Shown here one piece after another: positions 37,784-50,241 of a DNA stretch of 64,000 bases. The stretch comes from Blastocystis hominis (lineage: Eukaryota > Sar > Bigyra > Opalinata > Blastocystidae). Location of the stretch: positions 250,946 through 314,945 of the forward strand of contig NW_013171867.1 in the NCBI RefSeq assembly GCF_000151665.1, in the 5' to 3' direction. The position numbers and the translations under genes are program-made. How positions within the stretch are numbered: the stretch's first letter is position 1; each line of letters begins with the position of its first letter. The notes under the pieces are model-generated. The model ran no database searches and had not been told where the DNA came from. It saw nothing but the letters and a program-made list of their open reading frames with translations.

Positions 37784-40700
37784 ATGTCAAAACCAAACAT
37801 AGGCAGTAGTTCAGAGTATCCAGTACAGGTATATATATAATTCCAATATTTCTTGACTGTAGTTCTTGGTTGCAGACAAAGACTCCAATACTTTTCATAT
37901 GAGGAAGGAGGTTATGCAGTATATAATGAAACAAGTTTGAGCTTTCGTATCTTTTTATGTAGATACCAAAAACAGTACCCATAGCAGTTCTTTCAATTGT
38001 TGGTGCATTCCGAAGTGGAAAATCGTTTCTCCTCAATTTTATCCTGAGATATTTGCATGCATTAGAGAGTCAGGTTGTGATATGCCACTCATCCTTAGAT
38101 AATGCAGATATGAAGACTATAAATAAGGACGGTATCTATTCTTGGATCCTGTATGGCGGAGCGATATTGGAAGGCTATTCTGGCAATACTTCAAACTCCA
38201 AGGGATTCAACTTTCGAGGAGGAGATGCACGTAATACAGAAGGCATATGGTTCTGGAATAAACCATTCATTATTCCCGATCCTACAACTGCTGGAGGCAA
38301 AATGGCTGTATTAATTATGGATACGCAGGGAATGTGGGACGGACAAACAGGTCAAGGACTTACAGCAAGTATATTCGGTCTATCCACATTACTCTCATCA
38401 TATCAGATTTATAACGTAGACCGAAGACTCCAAGAAGATTTTCTCCAACACTTAGCTCTGTTTACCGATTACAGTATTCGTATCCGCGATTCGGGAAAAA
38501 GCGGAGATCATCCCCCATTCCAGCATATTGACTTCCTTGTTAGGGATTATGCTAATTTCCGAAACGAGAGTAATCAAGCTAGCTGCCTAAAAGAAATGGA
38601 ATCCTACAAAAACAGCTTCCTATCTCCTAGAAATACGGAAGATTTGAATGAAACTCGCAACCAGATAAAGGAGTGTTATCAAATAATTGATGTGTATTGT
38701 CTACCACACCCTGGATTAGAAGTGAGTAGAGTGAGCTATGATGGGACCATAAAAACGATATCTTCAGCATTCTTAAATCTGCTAAGCAACTATATTACGA
38801 GCATATTCACTAAAGGTTTGGAGCCACTTGAAATTAATAATCGCCCTGTATATACCAAAGACTACGAATCGTATTTTGTTTGCTATTTGTATTTAGGATA
38901 GATATGCCCTGAATTATGGAGACTTATTCGCCCGCCAAGTAGATTTTCCCTCGGCAAGTTCCATCATGCAAGCAACTGCAGAGGTCGAGATGAGTCGATA
39001 TGCTTCAGATTGCTTTGATGTAGGTAATATAAGAATGGTTTGATATTTAGATGTATCTGAGCATGATGAGTGAAGTGATGGACGAAAAACCATGGTTGGA
39101 AGAAGATGAGTACAGTAAGAAGAATACAGAGATTGTTACCAAAATTCTTGATATGTTTGACCGCAATGTAACCCTGGGAGACAAGAGACGTATCGCCAAA
39201 TATCGTGAAGTGCTTCAATCTCGAATTAAAGAGAAAGGATTTAGCATTGAAATCCGAAATTGGAAACGCCGCTACACTTACCAAGGTAAGGAATTTGACA
39301 AGAAACTGGCAGAAATTAAAAGCGAGAGTAGTGCTCTAAAGAAAAAGCAACAAGAAGACCAACAAACGATTAAGTCATTGGAAGATCAAGTACAACAATA
39401 TAAGTCCGATATCCAAGAATTGCAATCAAATGTGAAGTATGGAGAAAAAGAAAAAACAGGTCAGGAATCATTGTACAAACGGCAAATACAGAGGTTGGAA
39501 AACGATCTCGCAGAAGAAAAAAAGAAAGTCCAATCACTTAGAATAGAAATTAGGGACAAAGAGGTGCAAAATGGAGAGAATAAGGGCAAATTGATAGCTG
39601 CTGAGAATGAAAGAAAGACTTATGAAAAGCTGATTCGTGAAAAAGAAGAAAGTGTAGCCCGTTTAGAACAGAGGAATACCGAGCTTCAATCCAAATTGAG
39701 TGAAAAGGAGAAACAAATAAACGCACTTGAAAAGCAAGTCAACGAGCTAAAAAAAGCAAAGGAGGAGCAAAGAATACCAAATCTATCGAGAGCAGCACCA
39801 ACGACCCGTAGTTCAGAACCTGCTCGTGCGGGGCAGTATTATCCTCAGTCTGGTCCTTTTTCAAATTTGGGACAATCCGTGCCATCAAGTATGAGATATG
39901 ACTCCTTATTATCTCTAGATAGCCAGGCAAGAAATAATCCATTTGAAAACAGCACTAAAATTACTATTAACAATGATTCAGAAATGGATCTCATTCCTCA
40001 GAATGTAGAATCTCTATCAGTTAATTCAAACTGTTGTAATAATGTGCTGAACTTTGCATTACTGAACTTGAGTCATCTAAGATCTATCTATATCGGAGAT
40101 GAATGCTTCTCTCATGTACAGAGATTCGTTATAGATAACTTACAATCATTGACAACAGTCAAAATCGGAACCAACAGCTTCACTAAGAAGCTGAATGGAT
40201 GGGAGGAAAACAAGTCGCGATCATTCAAAATAGCGAATTGTCCTAATCTTACATCTATTACTATTGGGCAGTATAGTTTCAGTGACTATGGAGGGGAGTT
40301 TGAATTGGCAAGTTTGCCAAGATTAGAGTCCCTTTATATTGGAGTGTTTGACAAGGAATCTTGGAATTTCAGTTGCAGTTCGTTTGTTCTACGAGACCTT
40401 CCAATGTTGAAGAGTGTTATTCTGGGTGACAAGACGTTTGGCTTTTCTACGCACACTGTATTTGAGAGTATTCGTAATGTATTGTATTCTATTTAGATTT
40501 GGAACAACTTGAGTTGATCAAAGTCGGAGATAATGCATTGAATGGAAACAAGCAAGAAGAATGTTCTTTAATCATGAAGGGTACTTTTAATGCTTTGAAC
40601 TATTTACCCATAGACTTACCAGCTCTAAAAACGTTGTTTTCCAATAATCCTGGATTCACATTCTATGGTAGCAAATTGGTCATATTATCCAGTTTGATAT

Positions 40701-42743
40701 GCTTGAGAACCATGATTCATAGATATTCCAAACGTTGCCAATGTCCAGTTACCTAAATCATTTGAAATTGTTGTCAATTGCACTGTTGAAAGTAAACACA
40801 ATCAAGCATGGATAAATCATAGATGTACACAAATCCTTGGCTTCCCTTCTTCCTACAGATTCAATTCCAGAGTTGGATGCCATTGATAACTCTGTAACCT
40901 CTATTTCTTTGCCTGATAACACTTGTAACAATCCGAAGTGTCCAGCCTTGGATTTCTATCGATTCACAAGGGTAACTCAGATTATTATTGGAGATGATAG
41001 CTTTGAAAACTTGAAGGAATTCCGTATGGACGGCCTTCGACAACTAAAGACTTTGAAAATTGGTAAGAATAGCTTTACAAAAGAAAAGAAACGTCATGGT
41101 GATGATGGTGGTCGTTCATTCCATCTTGTCAATTGTGACAATCTTGAATCGATTGAGATTGGAATCTATAGTTTCTGCGATTGTTCTGGAGAGGTTGAAT
41201 TCAAAAATCTGCCAAAGCTGAAATCTTTAAGAATTGGATCGAAATATGAGGATTCTTGGAACTTTGATTATGCTTCTCTGGTTCTGAAAGGCTCTTATTA
41301 AATTCTATCGTTGACTATCAGATCTCCCTTCTTTAGAGGTGATTGATTTAGGTAAATTAGTGTTCTTCTGGTCGATCAATACGGTTCTTGAAAGTAAGCT
41401 TGTTGTCGATATGTAAAATAGATCTTCCAAAATTGAGAGAAATCAACTTAGGGAATCAAGCGTTGCAGGGCAAATATAAGAGTGACTCGGTAACACTTAG
41501 CATGAAAGGTATAGCAATATTATTACTATAGCTATTTTGTTTAGACTTGCCTTCCTTGAAAACTATTCAGTCGGATGGCAGAAGTTTCGTCTATCCTCGG
41601 TTTGTTACGATTTCCAGTTTGAATCAAAACAAATATCTGAGGGTGTAGATGTTCCAGCAGTAACTTCAGTATCACTTCCTGAATCTTTTAATTATACTGA
41701 ATTTGCTCAAATAGAAAGTAGGATTCCGATGGATTTGACATAAAGATACCAACATGAAATTGGCAGGGATTGTTCGAATGAGTGTCATTGCTCCTGTATT
41801 GACTAGTAAACCGAAGAATATCACTGCATTGTCACTTCCTCCGAATTCTGGAAATGAAATTGACAGTCGATTCTTTATTCTAAGCGATTTCTTAATGCTT
41901 GAGAAAATTGTTATTGGCGATGAATCGTTTGAAAATGTGTACAAGTTCTCAATTGAGGGTTTGGTGAATCTCCAAAGTATTGTGATCGGGAAGAACTGTT
42001 TTACTGGAAAGAAGAACGGAAAAGGAGATGATCCTCATCGAACCTTCTCTATTGTAAATTGCCCCAAATTGGTATATATAACGATTGGATGCTACAGCTT
42101 CAGTGATTATTCTGGTGAGTTCAAAATAACTAATTGTGGATCGCTCCAAGTAATTCAAATCGGAGAAATAGGACTTGAGTCTTGCAACTTCAATGAAGCT
42201 ACACTTGATCTTCGAAGTATTATAGATATGTGTAATACTGACAAGCATAGATCTTCCCTCATTGAAACAGATTGAATTGGGGAACAAAGCATTTTGTAAT
42301 GCAGAAAGTGCGAAGCTAGAAAGTGTTCGCACATCACTCTCCTCATGCATAGATTTGCCAAATCTCACAGGCATTCGCTGTGGATCGGATGCTCTCGATG
42401 GAGCATTTCCCGGAAAGGAACTGGTAATGAGAAGTAAGCTACACAAAGCATGTATTGATCAGATCTGCCACGCTTAACGACACTGGAATCGCAGGGAAAT
42501 ACGTTACGATTGTTCAGTGAAGTTACGCTGGAAAGTAAGGGATCGACATGGCTCATACTGAAGATATTCCTAATGTGTGTGAAGTCAATCTCCCTAATTC
42601 ATTTTCGAATGTAGCAAAAAAGACTATTACTAGTATTGGTCAAATATATTTAACGATTAGATGTTCACGAGAATTTGGAATCGCTTGTTAAAGTGAGTGA
42701 TAATGGCTTTATGCTTCAGCTCTTAAAACTAATGTCGCAATGA
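37784..42743 (+). CDS. Atlastin-like dynamin GTPase fused to coiled coil and leucine-rich repeats
   Basis: One reading frame runs through 19 exons (1468 aa): 37784-37828, 37863-37934, 37963-38870, 38902-39019, 39051-40467, 40497-40580, 40614-40691, 40723-40791, 40823-41290, 41322-41393, 41422-41508, 41545-41616, 41649-41717, 41746-42216, 42251-42322, 42353-42433, 42463-42534, 42564-42632, 42661-42743. Residues 1-330 match atlastin/GBP GTPases: P-loop GAFRSGKS (53-60), NTEGIWFW, DTQG (159-162), the RD motif (233-234), LPHPGL. A helical middle domain (SSIMQATAEVEMSRYA) and about 140 residues of coiled coil follow, then BspA-like LRRs (IIIGDDSFENLKEF, SLPDN). No membrane hairpin, unlike atlastin. 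Intron 41291-41321 is GC-AG. A weak motif TATTTGTT follows the TGA. Confidence 0.8.
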
Positions 42744-42745
42744 CT

Positions 42746-42762
42746 TATTTGTTTAACAAAGA
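42746..42762. terminator. Back-to-back degenerate 3'-end motifs of the LRR gene (+) and surface-protein gene (-)
   Basis: TATTTGTT (42746-42753), one spacer base, then AACAAAGA (42755-42762), i.e. TCTTTGTT on the minus strand. Each is one base from TGTTTGTT. Confidence 0.5.
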
Positions 42763-42798
42763 AATCGAATCATCATTTTTTAGCAGTTAGCAACCTCA

Positions 42799-45700
42799 TT
42801 AAACCTTCACAGCTTTCTTTGCGCTATCCTTCTTGGACAGCGTCTTCTTCTGCGATCCAGATGCTCTAGCGCTTTTTCCCTTTACACCACCGACAGCCTT
42901 CGCCGTGCTAGTCACACGCACCAGGATGAAAATAACAGTCACGACAATGATAATAGCGACCACCACGAGCACAATAATCATCCAAACAGGCATGCAAGAT
43001 CCAGTAATCGCTTGCCATTCTCCATCCTTTTCTCCAAGCAGACAAGCTCTCTTCTGAGTACCCACATACGAACCGCCCAAAGCACAATCATAGACATACA
43101 CCTCACCAACAGGCGTATTCGGGAAGTTTCCTTCGGCCTTGCAAGTTCCCTTCTTAACAGAAATGTTGATAGTAGTGAACGTGGTACCAACATCATTCTT
43201 ACCGTAGATCGTGAAGGTTTTTAATCCATACTCTTCAGTAGGCATTCCAGTAATTTCTCCCGTCTGGGCGTTCAAAGCCAATCCATTAGGCAGGAAAGTG
43301 TTATCAGCCATGTAGAATTCCGAAATGATGTTCATATAGGTAGGCTTAGGAATACTGACACTGGTTCCCATAATGAGATTATAAATACTGGCACTATACA
43401 ACAATTTCGTAGGTTCCTTTTGAGTGCAATGCTGGTTGTTGATCTCACCCAGCTGGCCATTTGAGCAAGTGCGGTACGAATATCCACGATATCCCTCCTC
43501 GCAGGGAGCAGGCGAGATTTCTCCCTCTCCCACAGACGGATAATCGTCGATTCCAGGACAAGTGTCAGTTCCACTGGGCTTGCAGTACAAAAGCATGTAC
43601 GAACTCACGTACACAGTACTCGAGGCAGTGTCATCCACCTCGAATCGGAAGTATCTGAATCCAGCAATACCCACAGGCACAGACCAATAACTACGTTGCA
43701 ATGCCTTCGTACTCTGACCAAGAAGAGCCAGTGCAGAGGTGTCTTCATCAGTGCTTTCTCTGCGCACATAGAGAGAGAATCCGTAGGAAGAACGCAAATA
43801 CACAGTCTGCATTCCGAAGTTATTGAACTTGGATCCTTCCAGGTTCTCCACTTCCCACTCGAGATAGGTATTCTGAGAATTCGACTGATATCCATAAGTC
43901 GTAGGATTGAGATCCAGAAGCTCTTCTAATTCACAAGAATATGCAGTAGTTCCATCGACGTTGATGATAGTATCCACAAGAATCGAGCAATCATTCACTC
44001 CAAACACGCCAGTAGCATCGAACACGACAGGGCTCGAAGAAGACTGACCAAGAGGAAGATGGACCTCAAATGCCATGATGTTCTTTCCAGTTACTCCGCC
44101 AACAGTAGACATGATCACATGGAACTTGGAGAACGTATCTTGGTTGTGGACAGCAATGGACTTTGACTCGGAATCGAAATTCTCTTCCAGATTGAATCGA
44201 GCCACCAATCTGCCATTGAAGTAAGCAGCAACTCCTCCAGCATACTTCACACGGATATTCAGCACATGGTAGTTGGCAATATCGGGGATGTTCACTTCCT
44301 TGCGAATGTATGTAGTGACTCCGGCGTTCGTTCCAATATCTTTCGCCTTCTTCGATGCCCATGTAGAATCATCGAAATCCTTAGAGTTCCAATTCTCTAC
44401 ATAATTGTAGCTAATCTTCCATTCAGTATAGTCAACTTGGAATGGGAAATAGGAAGAGAACATTGTGCTCACAGAAGCAACTCCCGTGGGAACCTGACCC
44501 ATTTCAAAGATCATTTCACCTACATCAACAGTCAAATAATAGCCAGCAGGATTGGTCCAACCATTAGAAGAAGAATCGAGCAATTCAAGAGTGTAGATTC
44601 CATCATTCAGACAGAAATCTCCATAGTTCAGAGAAGAAGATGACGCAAATCGCTCAATGGATCTGACAACAGTTCCACTGGTTCCAATTCCCTGATAAAG
44701 CTTGTAGGAAGACTGCTCAGGATAGCTATCGGTACGAGCTACCAAAGTAACCAAAGAACGGCCTCCAGTGCAAATTTCAACAGATAACGAGAAAGAAGCA
44801 GTAGAAGTGCCTCCAGTCAGTTTGCTAGCTGTGATTGAATAAGTAGTGGTTGCCATCTCAGCAGTAGCAGTTCCAGAAATAATACCGCTGTTAGGATCAA
44901 TCTTAATTCCATCGGGGAAAGCTGGACTGACCTGGAAATTGAAGTAATACTCTGAATTAGGGTACACTTCTCCCATTTCGACATCCTTGAAAATGGTCGT
45001 GGATTCATAAGCAAGTTCAGGAACGGTCATTGTTGTATATACAGCATTCAAATCCAAGGTATTGAACTTCCAATAACATTCAGAAGTATCACCAGTAGCA
45101 AAATTCTCGAAACGATACTCATGATAGGCCTTGTTGTTCTGGAAATAGATCGTCTGAGCCTGGCCAGTTTGAGACCAGGTAAGTCCAGTAACAGTAGCGA
45201 CTGTTGTCCAATCATCACTTCCATTACGACCCTTCAAAACAAACTGACGAACTTGCTGAGTACTCTGCGTGTAGTACAGCTTGATAGTCACAGAGTTAAT
45301 CCATTCGTGACGATCATTGGTAAAGGCAATGTTGTAGTAATTATTGGCACACGAAGAATAATACACTGTATATCCGTAGTATTGGTTCAGCATAGATGAA
45401 GGGCTTCCACTAATTCCACTGTAGGTAACGGTGTAATCGAAGACACGAGATGTGATCTCTTCTCCCATCATTCGAAGAGCACCATCGAAGATCGCCTCCT
45501 TCTGGTTTGCATTGGCAGCAACAATACCAATAGCGATGGTATTCGATCCTTGCTGAATGTAGTTCACACCAGCAGTCTCTCCAATTTGAACCGTCTTGAT
45601 GGGAAGAGAAATCTGATGATAGATAGTACTTGTGTAAATGTTGTCAGCATAACTTGAAGTGCTGATCGTAGCATCCGTCAATCCCTTTCTGAACGCTTCG

Positions 45701-47787
45701 TGTCCATTCAAATAGACAATGCATCCATACTTGAACTTGATGGAAAGAACAAATCCGGCAATGTTGTTGATGTCTGATACAGTGAATGTCTTCTTGTACA
45801 GCTGAATCTGGTTGGAAGAATCGGGGTAGTTGCTGTCATTTCCCTCAGTCCATCCTTCAGTGGAAGTCGACGAAGACCAATCAGTAGGAACTTCGCCATG
45901 CTTGTAGTACCAGTTGGAATGGGGAAGAATGGCAAACTGAGCATTGAAAGTGCGAGTGGTGGCAAATCCAACTCTCGAATCATATTTCATACGAAGAACC
46001 GTTTCCATTTCGCTTCCAGAGAGAACAGCACGGACATAAAGGAACGACAGAGAACTCCAATAGGTGGAGGTAGATCCAACAGTCACTTGGTACTTGGATC
46101 CAGTAACGCAAGCGACGCTAGTCCAGTCTTCATTATTGATCTGACCTGAATTGGAAGCAACAGAAATCAGAACTTGCTGGTTTGTAGCATCCTTGATTTC
46201 GAAGCTTTCATAAGTAGCACTCGACTTATATGTACGAAGAATGTTGAGCATGGTTCCGGTACATTCCTGAATGGTAAGCGTGAACGATCCAGTGTAGGTG
46301 TTTCCAAGAACAACCGAAGAGACAGTAACTGTCACACCCGATACAGCACTGTTTACAACTCCAGAAATCACACAAGAAGTAGCATCAATGGTAAGTCCTT
46401 CAGGAAGGTTCTGAGCTGTACAAGAAGTAAATTCATTGATATCAGGTCGGATATACACCTGCTCGTATTTGGCCCAGAATGTGTAAGTATTGGGAGTGAA
46501 GGTAATCGAGGTGGGAATGGCTGTAGTACAGGTCAGAGGCTGCATTTCATAAGTATATACATAGCTGTAGCCACTGCTGACAATATGAGCGCGATAGTGT
46601 TGGAATAAAGAAGCATAGAAATAACCACCAAAGATCTGGTAAGTCTCACTTTCATAAGTAGCATCGGATACAGAAACTACATTTGTCCATTGCGAATTAT
46701 CATTCGATCCTTGCCATGTGAATGTGCTAGGAGCAGATGTAATAGACGTATAAGGCCAAACACGAACGGAGTTAACGTAGGGTCTCGGTCCTTCAAAGGA
46801 GTAGGTTACAGTAGCAGGAAGATATGTGGAGGCAGCATTGTAATAAGACGTTCGTCCAAAATCAAAGATATTGGCAACATTCCTGCCACCAGTAGCATCC
46901 ACGTCTACGGGCTCAGCATAGACGAAGCAGTTTCCTTCGGTAGTAGAAGCAGCCAAAATAGCAAGATAAGCATTGAAATCGACGTTGGTTTGCGCAGTAA
47001 GGAAATGGACTTCAACAGCCAAAATAGATTGTTGAGCAGCCACTTCAGAGCCAGGACGAATGAATCCACGATAAGCAATCTCAGAATATTCTCCAGTAGC
47101 AGTAGTACCAGCAGAAACAGTTCCAGCAGGCATGTTATCACGATAGACCTCCGCTCCATTGATATAGGCAATCACTCCAGCCTTGTAGTACAGTCTCACA
47201 TCATAAGCAGCCATGTTCGCAAGACCCACGAACTGCTTGCGGAAGTACTGAGTACCAGAAGCAGTCGCAGTCACAGAGCCAAGGGTAGCATCCGACCAAG
47301 TGCTATCAGAGAACGAATAAGCAGTCCAGCCATCAGTAATCGATCCAGAGGTCATCTTCCAAGTAGCACCCTCCTCAACACCATAGTACAAAGACACAGT
47401 ATAAGTTTCTTTACGGTCATCAACCAAAGTGTTCTTGAAAACAGCGTTGCCAGACTTTCCATAGACAGCAAGGAATGCTCCATTGTACCAGGAATCACCA
47501 TAAGAATCAATCAACTCAATGGTGTATTGATTATTAGTCGAAGTGGTCAAACATTTTTCAGTAGTACGCGTTTCACTGTTAGCAAAGCCTGTTCCAGTGT
47601 AAAGAAGAGTAGATCCAGAATAGACCTTGAAGGACTCTTCACTAGCCCAGGAGGACCCACATTTCTTTATGAACTTCATGTAGGTTTCTCCTGATCCACA
47701 AGTAATATCGCTTAGCGCAATCGAGACTAAGTGTCAAAGAAGAGAACAATCATTACATAGAAGTACCGATATCAACAAGCCTTTCAT
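42799..47787 (-). CDS. Giant type I surface protein with three repeated extracellular modules
   Basis: Exons: 47787-47757 and 47726-42799 (intron 30 nt); 1652 aa. The small first exon supplies a signal peptide (MKGLLISVLLFSIALS). Three modules of roughly 490-580 aa follow, each with a Cys-led segment (for example KKCGSSWASEESFKVYSG, ECTGTMLNILRTYKSSATYE, ICTGGRSLVTLVARTDSYPEQ), a carbohydrate-binding-like beta-sandwich (FDDSTWASKKAKD, YFNGRLVARFNL, FEVHLPLG) and a putative-Ig (He_PIG-type) domain with LPEGLTIDATSCVISG or FPDGIKIDPNSGIISG. A single membrane helix lies near residues 1592-1614 (MIIVLVVVAIIIVVTVIFILV), then a Lys/Ser-rich cytosolic tail. Probably displayed on the cell surface; ligand unknown. 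Confidence 0.88.
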
Positions 47788-49018
47788 TTAACAGCACACG
47801 AAAATAAATTATGACTTAGAATGCAAGAATCACAATTATGGAAATCATGCAAAAAATAGAGACAATAGGGCTCATATAGAGTTATTAGCCAATCATTTAC
47901 CTCATAGAATTAGAAAAAACATGGAGATTTTTGGATAGACCAATATTGGCATGATTAATTCCTTGATATCTCATTCTATTTATGCTATAAAACGGTTGGG
48001 ATTCTTTTTAGGATATACTATTCTATGTATTTAGATCAAAATGATTCATGGATTAGCCAAATAAAAGCAAAAATCATGATAATTGAACTATCATTTGCAT
48101 ATTATTGGATGAACTATTTTAGCTAACATTATTGGGGCAGTCTCCATTAAAACATAATTACTGCTTTTTAAAGTTGGCAATTGATTATCTTAATATATAT
48201 GGATCTTAAGAATATAGCGAATACTCATTCGCGATTACCTTATTATACTCAACCACGACTACTAATCTATACTGATCCAGTTCTATTACAAGCCGCTTAT
48301 GAATTGAAAGGTCGGTTACTAGTTTCGAAGGTAACTCGAGTCGAAGGTGTATAATATGGTAGAAACATGTAAAAAGGAAACTTGCACCAGTAGTGAAACC
48401 ACTCGTCCCTCAAGCAAAATGGGTTCCTGTCGATTATAGAAAGTATAAGGATAATTACTTTACACAAGTAAAGGTGTTGTATCATAGAGTTCTAAGAAAG
48501 TAATGTGGCTGGCGATTTTTCTCTATTTGTTAATACACACATCGGAGCTTGTTAGTTAATTATTATTTATAGTATAATTATACAAAATAAAGGAGAGCTA
48601 TTGTGGAAAATGAGAAATAAATATCAATAATCAAAAATCAATAATAAATGCTTTATAATTATAAATGTGGAATAAGCATTTTCCTTATGACTCCATTCTA
48701 CTTAGCTTATTATTGGGTTGTAAGTCTAGTGACAGGTCAGGAGTTGTTTGCCTAATTCATTGGAGTCACGAGCCATAAACTCAATTCAAACGTCAATACT
48801 ATATAAGCGAAATAAGAAATAGCAACCATGCATATATTATTCTCTTCATTTCACTATACACTCTCTTTCTTGCAAATTATCCTCTCTGAGTTCAATATAT
48901 TGTTCACAAATAATATGGTCCGTTTGAAAACTCATTCATATATCTGTGAAAATAGAATAACAAGGAACTATGCTTAATCACTTTTCTTCTTGCTTCTTAC
49001 CTTCCTTGCTTCATATTC
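47788..49018. other. AT-rich 1.2-kb stretch without a visible gene
   Basis: Only short, stop-broken frames on both strands; no tRNA fold, repeat array or 3' motif that I can defend. It is the promoter side of both the surface-protein gene and MRT4. Markedly richer in A+T than its surroundings. Confidence 0.6.
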
Positions 49019-49763
49019 ATGCCTAGATCGAAGAGAGCTCATGTTGGTATGGTCTTTTCTACCCTTGCTAACTCCTTTAGTAAGTTTGACTCAAACCAAA
49101 CAAAAGGGCAAGGAACATAAGGATAATGTAGTAAATACGGTGAGAGAGTGTGTGGACAACTACAAGTTTGTATATGTGTTGGAATTCGATAACTTGCGTA
49201 CGAATGCATTTAAGGATCTCCGCCTCCAGTTAAATGATTGCAGGTATTCTCCACTTTTTACTGTGATCATACTAGGTTTTTGCTGGGCAAGAACCGTGTA
49301 ATGCAGGTTGCTCTGGGTAGAAGTCCGGAGGAAGAATACCGTGATAATTTGAGCAAGTTGGGTGAGTACTTGGGAGGAAACTGTACGCTGTTCTTCACAA
49401 ATCGTCCCCAAGAAGAGGTATTATCCTTCTTTAAAGAATACAAGTCCCTGGATTATGCCCGTGCTGGATTTAAGGCAACGGAGGAGTTTGTAATTCCCAA
49501 GGGAGAGATGCCTTTCGCTCATAGCATGATGGAGGAGTTCCGAAAGCTGCGTTTGCCCGTTGAGATGAAAAATGGAACCATCCACATGCGTGAGGACTAT
49601 ACAGTTTGTAAGAAGGGTAAGGTTTTGACTCCTGAACAATGTCGAATCTTGGTGAGTCGCTAATGTGCTGGATGATGAGTAGAAACTGTACTCGAAACCT
49701 ATGGCTTACTTTGTACTCACACCCCGTGCCTGCTGGAGCAACGGAGAGTTACAAGTGTTTTAG
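49019..49763 (+). CDS. MRT4: MRT4, P0-like ribosome assembly factor
   Basis: Holds the P-stalk site on pre-60S particles until replaced by uL10/P0. Exons: 49019-49046, 49081-49243, 49276-49651, 49683-49763 (introns 34, 32, 31 nt); 215 aa. Strong matches: MPRSKRAHVVSLTQTKQKG start, FLLGKNRVMQVALGRSPEEEY, LFFTNRPQEEVLSFF, LDYARAGFKA, DYTVCKKGKVLTPEQCRILKLY. Length is close to the family's. The TAG (49761-49763) is followed after 10 nt by TGTTTGTA (49774-49781). Convergent with H2B. Confidence 0.94.
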
Positions 49764-49773
49764 TCTTTTCCAC

Positions 49774-49788
49774 TGTTTGTAACAAACA
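49774..49788. terminator. Overlapping palindromic 3'-end motifs between MRT4 (+) and H2B (-)
   Basis: The 15-mer TGTTTGTAACAAACA contains TGTTTGTA on plus and exact TGTTTGTT on minus (49788-49781), sharing one base. A further minus TGTTTGTC lies at 49811-49804, nearer the H2B stop. Confidence 0.65.
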
Positions 49789-49826
49789 TACAAGGATGGT
49801 ATTGACAAACACCAGTTACCACACAC

Positions 49827-50186
49827 TTATGCAGACTCGCCACGGAACTTGGTCACAGCCTTCGTTCCCTCAGAAATAGCATGCTTCGCCAACTCTCCAG
49901 GAAGAATCAGACGAACAGCGGTCTGAATCTCTCGAGTACCCACAGTGCTCTTGTGATTGACGCGAGCCAGATGGCCAGCCTCCGTCACGATTCTCTCGAA
50001 AATATCAGAAACGAAGGAATTCATCACAGCCATTCCCTTCTTCGAGATTCCGCGCTTAGGATGCACCTGCTTCAAAACCTTGTAAATGTAGGTAGCATAA
50101 GAATCGACCTTGGTAGTCTTGCGGGCCTTCTTCTTATCGTCTCCCTGAACTTCAGTCGTAGGCTTCGTATTTTCGTTATCGGACAT
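49827..50186 (-). CDS. H2B: Histone H2B
   Basis: Nucleosome core histone, 119 aa, one exon. Typical fold: [81 protein letters not shown]. The N-terminal tail is short and less lysine-rich at its start ([15 protein letters not shown]). Head-to-head with H2A, 242 nt between starts. Confidence 0.98.
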   Translation of the reverse strand: MSDNENTKPTTEVQGDDKKKARKTTKVDSYATYIYKVLKQVHPKRGISKKGMAVMNSFVSDIFERIVTEAGHLARVNHKSTVGTREIQTAVRLILPGELAKHAISEGTKAVTKFRGESA

Positions 50187-50241
50187 GTTTAGATTTGAAA
50201 AAGATTATGAATTGGAAAAAGGAGAGTTGTTCAAACAGGAT

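Noticed and set aside
47788-49018. Hidden non-coding RNA or mobile element in the AT-rich gap
   Set aside because: No fold, terminal repeat, transposase frame or conserved box could be pointed to.
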